The notes under the pieces: model-generated
The model's input: the letters and a program-made list of their open reading frames with translations, nothing else
The model's database searches: none
Told to the model about the DNA's origin: nothing
Made by a program: the position numbers and the translations under genes
Shown here: in pieces, positions 55,500 through 64,000 of the stretch
How positions within the stretch are numbered: position 1 is the first letter of the stretch
How the letters are laid out: the number at the start of each line of letters is the position of its first letter
NCBI GenBank assembly: GCA_001247695.2
Contig: LGRX02033461.1
Span: 1-64,000 of the forward strand
From: Cymbomonas tetramitiformis
Taxonomy: Eukaryota > Chlorophyta > Pyramimonadophyceae > Pyramimonadales > Pyramimonadaceae
Reading direction: 5' to 3'
Length of the DNA: 64,000 nucleotides

Positions 55500-55960
55500 T
55501 TCGCGGCTGTAGTCCAGTTGTCTCGGCCTATGCACTATCACGGGACGGTGACGGCATCGTGATAGACTCTGGTGCCACTGGCACGCAACATCACAGGCAC
55601 CAGGTCTAGGATCTCGGCCTTGGATACCTCCTCCACTATTGGTTTCTCCACGGTGATGACAGGTCCTGTATCCCGAACTGACGGGACCTGCACACTACAC
55701 CTATACGGCCGAGAGATACTATCAGGGGAGATAGATGAGTACTCTATTCCTGGCTGCCACTTCAAGGAAGGCGCCAGGACTCTTCTATCTACCTGGGTTA
55801 TGCTGAGACACGGCTTTAGTTCTCCAGACTTCATCAACATGACTTACACTCACTTGGACTCAGGCAGGACATACCGTATTGTGCTCGGTTTTCTTCTCGA
55901 AAGCCGCTGGGTCACGGTGCGGGTTGAAGGTGTACACCGTCTTAGTCACATCGTCCGGCC
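55500..55960 (+). pseudogene. Copia-like protease fragment, frameshifted
   Basis: At 55,559 the frame reads VIDSGATG, the D-S-G-A motif of copia-type retropepsins, and then hits a stop at CAGGTCTAG. One frame over, the sequence continues with blocks typical of the region after a copia protease: IPGCHFKEGARTLLSTWVML then RHGFSSPDF (compare the usual VPGLxxNLLSVxxLxxxGF). A single frameshift near 55,600 explains the break. It lies outside the gag-only element, 0.5 kb beyond its 3' LTR, so it belongs to another, older element. No reverse transcriptase follows. Confidence 0.55.
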
Positions 55961-56654
55961 CGAGAATCGAGTTCCTCTGACGGTAGGCCTTGATTTGTTG
56001 TTCGGTTGGCTTTGCCGGCGATTCGGATCGGCCGGCGCCTGTGCTAACTACCCAAGCGCGCCGTCGCGAGGCGCGAGGGCGCTGGCCTTATCTCTCAAGC
56101 GCCGCGCCGGCGCGAATCCCGAAAACCGAAATTTCACCCTTGGCAATGAGCATGATTCGATCTTCGATGTGCGGTCTGCGATGATGATCTTCGATATCTT
56201 CGATGTGTGAGGTTTACAGGTTTTGTCGTTTAGGTTTTCGTTTTGTCATTCCGATTCGGGTATCGAACAATGAGAAAGGTCAGATGCATCAGACACATCA
56301 CACAATACGCGAGTTTTCAACTTTCACAACTTCAGGACGACATCTTCACAACTTCTAGAACTCGAGCTACCGCTAGCCTAAGCCCTAGGGTCAAGGGTAG
56401 CGTAGGTGCCTATATTGTATCTGTAATCTTGTTTCAGATATGCGCTCGCTTCGCCATCTCGCCTGATGCACTGTCGTGTCATAACACCGAGAGCCCAAGC
56501 CAATCCATGGTAATGGCTTGAATAGGTGGGGCAAGAATATCATTTCTTGCGTTTGCGGAATCAATTTTTTCCAGACAGCCACAACACGGCCATCACAACA
56601 CGCCCACAGCTGGCTGGTGTGCGTTTATTGAACGGCGGTTGTTTCATTTATGCG

Positions 56655-57774
56655 ATGAGCACTTTCTGGTGTCCGACCGGGTCGGGTTTCGGCGACCACC
56701 TTGAGAACGGAGGGGGGCGGTTTCAGAACTGTTCCGTTGCCAAGGAAGCAGATATAGACTTGGATACATTCGATGTTCTAGCACAGCTCTATGAGCCCTT
56801 CGATAAACCCTCCCTGGCAAAGGTGACTTTCTTGCTCATGCCTCAGCAGCTATGCGCTCTAACGAGTCTAGCCATATTGATATTGACATACTATTTGGTG
56901 GGACAGTCGTCTGAAGGAGCCTTCTGGGTTCGCTGTATTTCAGCCAGATATCACAGGTGAGTTGCGTTGCGAGTTGGACAACCTGGATGGTTGCACTCTC
57001 CAGTGCATTTTGGCAAAGCTCGACCCCAAGGAGCTTGGCGTTGCCAGCTGCGTGAGTCGCTTCTGGAAACACTGCATCGCGACACATGAGGTTCTTTGGC
57101 GCAGTCACTGCAAGACATCGTTCGCGATGCATGACAGCATACCTCCCAAGGTGGCGTGGAGTGGATTTCGAAGAGATAGTTGGCAGCATGTATTCATAGA
57201 CACACTGCGCGCGCTGTGCTTGGATCCCGCGATAGTTCCCGACGAGGTTGACTACGAGGATGAAGGTCATATTTGTACCAAAAAATCATATTACCCAGAT
57301 ATCTCCTATGTATTTTCACGCGGCGGGTTTCCCCAAGGGATGAGAATACTGTGGTCTGTGGAGGTCCTATGCATGGGTGACGAGATGCGAGTGGGAGTGA
57401 CAGACAACCCCATATCTTTGCTGGAACGAAATACCCTCAGCATCTTTGAACCTCACGCGTGGATGCTATCCGACAGTGTCGAGCAAGGCTTTCACGCGGC
57501 CGGGGAGCACCTTAGTGCGAATCCCAGTTTTCGCGAGGCTGGAGCGGACGGTAGTGTCGATCGTGAGGATGAGTCCAGCCGCGGTGAATTTGGCGGAGGG
57601 GACACGGTGCTCCTCGAACTTGATCTGACCCATGGGAGGCGCCTTTCGTTTTATGTAAACGGGCAGCACCGCTTGACGTACCATGGACTCCCTGAGTCAA
57701 CGAGTGGTTTTTGGTATCCCTTGGTGGTGCTAGACGACAGCCGTGATTCCGTGCGTCTATCAATTCCTTTCTGA
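56655..57774 (+). CDS. F-box and SPRY domain protein
   Basis: Likely substrate receptor of an SCF-type ubiquitin ligase, in the manner of FBXO45-like proteins; the target is unknown. Two exons, 56655-56822 and 56944-57774, phase 0, give about 332 residues; an upstream start is possible. Donor GCAAAG/GTGACT, acceptor TGTATTTCAG. The F-box spans roughly residues 65-110 (LDNLDGCTLQCILAKLDPKE, then LGVASCVSRFWKHC and LWRSHC). The SPRY domain fills the rest, with ILWSVEVLCMGDEMRVGVTD, a long loop rich in Asp/Glu/Ser, VLLELDLTHGRRLSFYVNGQ, and GFWYPLVVLDDSRDSVRL at the end. The order F-box then SPRY is a known combination. The next-door retroelement debris is on the same strand but unrelated. Confidence 0.82.
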
Positions 57775-58985
57775 TTCACCGCTTTGGAGAACAGGGTTTT
57801 CCTCTCTCTCCTCGGTATTCGGACTAAGCTGTTAGTTATGTGGCTACATATAGTTTGCCTCGGCATGCACTCTGTGTCGTAGTTGCGCATCCTTGACCTC
57901 AAGTTCAAGAGAAATAAGCGCTCGGTAAGCCTAGCTTGAATGAAATAGGGTGAGAGCCGTTGATGGCAGGCAATAACTCGATATGTGGACCAATCTAGTG
58001 GTGCTATGTAACTTCGAGTAAGTAGGGTGTGAAGGAAAACGTCATGAGTGATGAGTAGCACAAGCTGCAGAATTTCAGGTCATAGTTGACAATTGACACT
58101 GACGAATAGAACTTCTGGTAGCATAATAAAGGTTTCGTAAATGATGGACGAAATTGTTTCGGTAAACTATTGGTCATGACCTTTACTTGTACCTGCAAGA
58201 AGATTGCAGTGACTTTCCAAATAGAGTTTTTCAATGTCGGCTAGGCTTCGTTCAGTGCAATCCGTGTTTATCATAATCAGGGTCGATCGATGACGATGTT
58301 TCATTTGTGAACTGTTGTTTAAGGATTTTGCTCACCTTGAATATATCGATTGGATATATTCCCATACGAGGAATGAATTTGAAGGTTAAGGCGCCGTCAT
58401 GTGGGGGCCATCATGAACTCGGGAGCGATTTTTGTGAACTCAAGTTTGTAAAGTTTGCAAAATGCTCACGAACCGACCGAAAATCAGCGATTTGCACATC
58501 ATTTTGACGGGCTCGTTTCAAAGGCGCGTTCGTTGGGCACATTCCCCCTGGGGTCGGATAGCGCGCCAACCGAAAATCGACCCTACGTACAACTGATTCT
58601 AAGCACGTACTCAAGGCCACGGGCCAGTATCGGTTCTAAAATTTGCTATCGATTGCAAGTGATAGTTAATTTTTTGCAATCGATTATTGGTATCAGGTCG
58701 ATAATATCGATTGCTCGTCATTTACATGCGGAGTGCCATGTAAGCATATATAACACATACCAAACATGCTAATACGAGTGCTTATATGATCGATTAATCG
58801 GCGCGATAGTGAGAGTGCATCGCACTATCGCTGATAGTATCGATAGTAGCGACTATCGATACCATCGGCTTTAGGTACAATCGATACCGACCCTTGCTCA
58901 AGGCCGAAGCCGGCGTAAACCTTTAACCGGTTTTAACCGCGACGATCAAAATTGTTTAAACTCTGGTTTAAACCCGGTGAAATCC
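57775..58985. other. AT-rich intergenic sequence
   Basis: No gene recognised. Between 58,640 and 58,890 are many TATCGAT-type words and a palindromic block CGATAGTGAGAGTGCATCGC then ACTATCG. Confidence 0.5.
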
Positions 58986-59150
58986 CGCCCGAGCGTGGGA
59001 TGTGATGAGGAAAGTGATATTGCTAACCACTAGAGCTATGGCGTCTAGGGCGTCCTCAGTATCATAGCGGACACCGGGAGTTGAACCCCAATGCCCCGGT
59101 TGTATAGGTTGGTAACAACCGTCTAGACCATCTAGCGGTTCCTCATCAGG
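58986..59150 (-). repeat. tRNA-derived repeat (two tRNA-like units, SINE-like)
   Basis: Read on the minus strand there are two A-box-like motifs, AGATGGTCTAGACGG (near 59,130) and TAGCTCTAGTGGTTAG (near 59,030), and one B-box-like motif GGTTCAACTCC (near 59,085). Neither unit folds into a convincing full cloverleaf, so a tRNA-derived repeat fits better than functional tRNA genes. It is flanked at about 58,913-58,985 and 59,330-59,400 by a direct repeat around AACC(A/G)GTTTTAA...GTTTAAAC. Confidence 0.35.
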
Positions 59151-59547
59151 ATGCTCCCTTTTACACGCTCCCGAATTGTTCCATAGATCCACACGTGGAT
59201 GCCACTATGAGTGTGACGCTACCTGCAGCAATTACTTCGTCGGGCGGGTTGTATCTCAACAATTTCTCTTCATTTGCACGTGCACCATGCCACCATTAGA
59301 GGCGCCGATGTCCTTAAGTATGGCAATCGATCCGTAACCAGTTTTAATTGCGGCGATAAAAAATGGTTTAAACCGGGGTATTAACCGCAGGTGCCCCGGG
59401 TTTATGCCGGCCTAGCTTGAGACTCGAGCAAGCCGAACTCCGGAGCGATGAGAATGGGAGTTGATCATCATCCCATACTCAAGCCGAAATTCGGTGCGGA
59501 TGAACCATGAACTTATGGCTGATTCATATAATCCCATATGCGAGAAG

Positions 59548-59635
59548 CAGGAATGCGTGGGGGGAGGGGGGAGGGGCTACCCAAGTTGGCGAACATCGGC
59601 CCGCCCTAAAATCTTCGGGTTTTCTTAAATATGCG
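59548..59635. mobile_element. Fragment of the 49.3-kb MITE family
   Basis: A poly-G run, then CTACCCAAGTTGGCGAA, and about 40 bases later TCGGGTTTTCTTAAA. This is the same order as in the right end of the MITE at 49,785-49,855 (GTACCCAAGTCGATGGGAAT ... GGTTTTCTTAAAGG). Only one end is preserved. Confidence 0.5.
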
Positions 59636-59639
59636 CGAC

Positions 59640-60400
59640 TCGCATTGCAAGGAGTGGTATCGATATTCAATATTTTCGATAGTATCGATTAATCGAAATA
59701 TTGTTATTGATCGATAGCAAATTTGTACATATCGAAATATTGAATATTGATCGATAACCCCCCGGACCTATCGATATTGATCGATACCTATTTACACCTA
59801 TTGTTATTGATCGATGAATTCAAAATTGAACGACACAATTGGTCAAAATCGATTAATCGATTAATCGATTCCACATTGGGCCTTTACAGTATTCGATCAG
59901 ATTTCCACATAGAGTATCAGATTTCCAAGGTTAGTAGCATGCCTTAGGGAAAAATTAACTGAGGGCACGATTGAGCACTCTTTGATGGCTGCTATGAATA
60001 CGGTAGAGTTCTAGATCTGTAGTTTGCTTTCATGTGTTATTAGAGAAGTAGTGGTAACATATCGATATATCGATATATCGATATATCGATATATCGGGTA
60101 CTTATTTATTGATACGTTTTCATAACTATTGTTATCGATCGATACCCAAACTTACCTATCGATATTGATCGATACCTATTTACACCTATTGTTATCGATT
60201 GATATAAACCGTTCTGCCTATCGAAAAACTTTCAATGAGGCCTAAAACTTTCGCTACCACTCCTTGCTGCATTGCCGGTCATGGCTTAACATATGAAACG
60301 CTTAATCAATACACCGGTTACGAAAACTCAACCCTGTTTCGTCCACTCAGATCGTTATATACTGCTTAGATATATATATATATATATATCACTACTTTGC
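59640..60400. repeat. TATCGAT-rich tract with microsatellites
   Basis: Dense GATCGATA / TCGATATT words, including two copies of GATCGATACCTATTTACACC (about 59,782 and 60,167), an eight-base CGATATAT repeat (60,059-60,096) and a TA run (60,369-60,389). No gene. Confidence 0.7.
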
Positions 60401-62454
60401 TTGGACTGGGGTAATGGCTGGGGTACAGTAAATACCCAGTGTTAAGAACACCGGATATTTGGGGCCAGCCAGCAATATTCGCCACTGTAATGGCTGTTGA
60501 CACTGCTCCGTCACCTACTCCGCCGGCGACAAACAACTACATTTGCGTTACGTTTGAAACAACTACATTGGCATCAACGCGCCTGCGGCTTCGGAGCCGG
60601 TGGTGGCGGCTTCCATGCCGTTTGTCTTCCGTGGGCGACTACCCCGCCTGCATTGATGAATCCTACTACGGCGTGGACGTTGGCTCTCCCTGATTTCGGT
60701 CTGGTGGTGCCAACACCGCCGTGACATCTTCACCGGACCTTGCTCTCGTTCCTCAACGAGACTTGTTCGTTTGGCTGGGATCGGCTTGCCCTCCGACAAC
60801 TTGGAGGCCACCGTTGCAACGTCTTGGGATGAAGTAGACTTGACTTCGCCGCCGAAGCGTGCAGCTCTATGACCACAACCACGCCTTCGAACTCTGATAG
60901 TGATGGACTTTGTCAACTTGGTCATTTAGATATATACGCATGATTTATTGTGGTTTTTGGCTTTTTGATCCGTCATTTTTCTTGACGCGTGATTTGGAAC
61001 GTCTAAGATTCGCTCATTTTGCCACACGCTAGATTCCATATTCCAGTTTTGGAGTGTTTGTGTTCAGATTTATGGTTGGTTTGCTGTACTTGCCAGCTTA
61101 GAAAGATGTTTTATCAGAAACAATGTATACTGTCATATCAGTGGGATTACCCACCGTACGAAGCTGTTAAATACGGTGGGTAAACGCGCACATGATACCT
61201 ACGATGGAATTGTGAATGGTCCAACGCACCGGGTGGCCATGACGCGACATGGTCATGATCACCGGCTGTTTTTCGCGATGCGTTCGACATTCGCGAGATT
61301 GAACGACGTTGGGCGTCCGCCCCCCGTGGGGGCCCCATCCATCCCATGTTAGATCCACCTGGTTGCGACCTCAGGTCCGACCTCAGGTCCGAGGTACATT
61401 ATTGCACGACCTCATCCCCAGTAGGTAGCATCGCGGTCTGCAAATTCAACAAATCATATGCGTGATACGAAAAATCTGCACCAACGTGCATGCTGCTATG
61501 GCTTTGACCTGGCTGTCGAATTCGGAGATCGTAATTATGTTTTTATTGTCATTTAAATATGAAAATAATCACGGCACGGCGTGACGGAATCAGCGAAGTG
61601 CCCGACAAACCGAATGCGCGATGGTGACAACTTTTGGCGGGCGCGGGGGCGCGGACAGTCCGCTGCCCTCGTACGCCCGTGCTGCGCCAGTGTTTTCTTT
61701 TACAAAATCGTGTCGTTCTCAACCGTTTATGTCGGTTTGCACACGGTGCTTAACCCCTAATCTGGTACGCGCTGCGATATCGCAGCAAATCCCTTCTCCA
61801 TTCTTGAGTACGTCGGTCAATTTATCGGTGAAGAAGGCACGAATCGACCAGGCAAGCTGCCTGCATATATATGTCCACGCAAATTTGAGAGTCCATCGTA
61901 TGCCGCAGGCATCGATATCTGTATGATACATATATCTCGCACTGCCATCTTGACTAATAGAAAACCGGGAAAACTAGTCAATTGTGTAATTAACAGTGGT
62001 GACCCCATGGTTTTGCAAGTCAAGCTAGACACCCAAAGTTCACTATTTGCCATATCACGCACACCACACGCACAGCACGCACAAGCATTTTCAAGCATTC
62101 AGGGGTGAGGGTATTTATGCGGGAATAGATTAAGCCAAAATGGGGAATATAAAAAAAGTGATGTTATTCGGGAATAGATTATATGTCACATGCCATCTAT
62201 ACATGCGTCATGTCACAATACGTGTACAGTGCACAGTTGTCAGTAGTACTTGTGAACGTTGAAGTTCGAAATTCATCCTCTTCACTTTGACCATCTGTAC
62301 AATGCAGTGCCTGTCTGCACTGTACAAAATCCTACTGCAGCGTTGCTTGTGTTTTTATGCGTTGCTTGTGAATGTCATTGTTGCTTGTGCATATTTTTTC
62401 GTGCGTGCAAATACTAGTGACGTAGTTAGATCTACGCGGAACGAACGTTTACAT
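60401..62454. other. Intergenic; GC-richer island without a recognised gene
   Basis: An island at 60,440-60,900 has short open frames rich in Thr, Pro and Arg that match nothing I know. A palindrome ACCCACCGTA/TACGGTGGGT lies at about 61,149-61,184, and a short GACCTCAGGTCC tandem at about 61,368-61,393. The remainder is featureless. Confidence 0.4.
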
Positions 62455-62524
62455 GGGGTGAACGGGAGATTTCTCCCGCTAGTCCTTTGGACTAGATTTG
62501 GTTGGTTCGAATCCAACTTACCCC
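62455..62524 (+). tRNA. tRNA-like sequence
   Basis: 70 bases that fold largely as a tRNA. The acceptor GGGGTGA pairs with TTACCCC. The T arm is GTTGG-TTCGAAT-CCAAC, perfect with a canonical loop. The anticodon-like arm is CTAGT-CCTTTGG-ACTAG. The D arm GGGAG-ATTT-CTCCC has a four-base loop without the usual GG, and position 33 would be C rather than T. The nominal anticodon TTT would be lysine. The atypical features make a functional nuclear tRNA doubtful; a tRNA relic or organelle-type sequence is possible. Confidence 0.35.
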
Positions 62525-63385
62525 CTCGAAACTTTTATTCTCCTTAACTATCTTCTTATTTTTCTCCCCCTTTTTCCCTCGTTACTAACCTCTTTTTCAT
62601 TGGCGCTACTTTTCAGATCGACTCGTGAGTTGGACCGGCGAAAACGCGATTCAACCCACGAACGACTCCATCGCCTTCGACTTTTATTCTCCTTTGACCC
62701 CTTGTCTTTGAACTGATTTCGTTTGCGTGCTTGTTTTTTCTTTCAGCTTTACTGACGATTGGTTACTTATTGTCCTTTGATGTAGGATGGCTGAAAATTT
62801 ACGATAGCACGTGCTCATCAACGACGCCAACACTCGCGTTGTAGATTGTAGATAGGATTGTCTGTATTTTACGAATAGTTTTCAAGTAGGAATTGCAATA
62901 GACATGTAGTGAATATTTAGGGAGTAGATTAGAAAATATCGTACTTACGCTGTATTATTGGTTTGTATTTACTGCATTGATTACTGTATTCATTTGTGCG
63001 TTAGAACCCATGCTTGTTTTCTTTCGTGTGTCCTATCCGGTATTGAGCATATAGATAGCGAGTTGAAAATAGTTTCGAATAGCAATTGCTATTGCCTTGT
63101 CGCATTTTCACATATCACATGCATACCTTTCAATGCACGAGAACAACATTATTTCATTCTTTCAAAGCACGAAAGCATCAACTAGTATGTATGCGGCATC
63201 CCAACTTGCGATATGCATGCAACATATTGAAACTTAGTATGCAACGCATACATAGCATATGTGTATGTTCGATGTGTGCGTGTTAAAGCATATTTTTAAT
63301 ATGTGTTTACTATTCGTTGAACGACCGAATATTTGTGTAGATATGCCCATGTTTACAACGCATCCAATATGCGGTAGATATACGT
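62525..63385. other. AT-rich sequence
   Basis: No gene or structured repeat recognised. Confidence 0.5.
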
Positions 63386-63860
63386 GCATGGTCATGTCTG
63401 ATAAGTACTTGAGAATAAACACATGATAGGTAAGGCCATACCTGGCCTTGTTTCTGTATAAACATGGCAATGTCTGATCAGTACTTGAGTATAAATACAT
63501 GATAGGTAGGGCCCTACTTACCTTTGTTTATGTATAAACATGGCCATGTCTGATCAGTACTTGAGTACAAATACATGATAGGTAAGGCCATACCTGGCCT
63601 TGTTTATGTATAAACGTGACCATGTCTGATCAGTACTTGAGTACAAATACATGATAGGTAGGGCCCTACTTACACTTGTTTATATATAAACATGACCATG
63701 CCTGATCAGTACTTGAGTATAAATACATGATAGGTAGGGCCCTACTTACCCTTGTTTATGTACTGTATTAACATACGGCCATGTACGTCAGTGCCAAGTA
63801 CATCACATGGTATATGAGACCCTACTTACCCTTGTTTATATATAAACATGGCCATACTTA
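63386..63860. repeat. 76-bp satellite, about 6 copies
   Basis: The word GATCAGTACTTGAGTA (first copy GATAAGTACTTGAGAA) begins at 63400, 63476, 63552, 63628 and 63704, an exact 76-bp period. A degraded sixth copy runs to about 63,860. Copies fall into two alternating types, one with GGTAAGGCCATACCTGGCCT and one with GGTAGGGCCCTACTTACC, which suggests a 152-bp higher-order unit. Confidence 0.93.
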
Positions 63861-64000
63861 CCCACTATCTGCAAGATGGAGTTTGCAAAAAAAGTGGATG
63901 ATAGCTTAAGTATGTAGAGGCGCATAATTTTTTTAAAGAGGGTTTAAGAATATATAATGACTTATTTTTTCATATTTCGTATGACAATATCATATTCCAA

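Noticed and set aside
60439..60925. Open frames on both strands in a GC-rich island
   Set aside because: Three mutually overlapping frames with no family signal; too ambiguous to call a gene.
1..64000. CRISPR array
   Set aside because: All tandem arrays seen have no unique spacers between repeats, and no cas genes are present; the genome is eukaryotic.

Overview
The window looks like nuclear DNA from a flagellated, probably green (chlorophyte or prasinophyte-like) microalga. Genes are split by many short spliceosomal introns, often with GTGCG donors. One gene encodes the BBSome GTPase ARL6/BBS3, which implies a cilium. Another encodes a seven-knuckle CCHC protein of the plant type. Base composition swings between GC-rich gene-bearing stretches and AT-rich, repeat-laden ones. 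No prokaryotic operons, rRNA genes or CRISPR arrays are visible. All gene models below were assembled by eye from codon frames, splice signals and family knowledge; the lineage call is an inference.

Left part (1-15 kb): a long minus-strand gene, from about 14,918 down to about 624 and perhaps beyond the left edge. It has about 25 small exons, 23 of which fall into two chains whose splice phases all agree. It encodes a helical/coiled-coil protein with a recurring (L)xxxFxxW motif, usually one per exon, resembling Sfi1-type centrin-binding repeats. Many of its introns carry a private GC-rich minisatellite. At 16.5-19.8 kb the plus strand has a complete seven-exon ARL6/BBS3 gene with a 36-bp minisatellite in intron 4.

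Middle part (20-42 kb): a relic LTR at 20.6 kb; an ankyrin-repeat gene (minus, 22.8-23.9 kb); a coiled-coil gene with four in-frame 96-bp repeats (minus, 25.3-26.6 kb); a fatty-acid-binding-protein-like gene (minus, 27 kb); a CAGT/TA-type MITE at 28.2 kb; a five-exon zinc-knuckle gene (plus, 29.8-32.6 kb) in which splicing rebuilds two knuckles; a duplicated 'YW..VNG' module at 35.4-35.9 kb; a 5'-truncated non-LTR retrotransposon with a perfect 14-bp target-site duplication (36.66-37.72 kb); and a two-exon gene for an unrecognised secreted or membrane-anchored protein (38.7-40.4 kb).

Right part (42-64 kb): a minus-strand PTGR3/ZADH2-like oxidoreductase gene with at least ten exons and minisatellites in its introns; two abutting TA-flanked MITEs (49.3-50.0 kb); a young gag-only LTR retrotransposon with 255-bp LTRs and a 5-bp target-site duplication (51,421-54,985); a decayed copia-like protease piece (55.5 kb); and an F-box/SPRY gene (56.7-57.8 kb). 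The last 6 kb are AT-rich and mostly gene-free, with tRNA-like sequences, TATCGAT-rich repeats and a 76-bp satellite.

The genes do not form one pathway. ARL6 and the putative Sfi1-like protein both point to cilium/basal-body biology, the zinc-knuckle protein to nuclear RNA surveillance, and the F-box/SPRY protein to ubiquitin ligase targeting.
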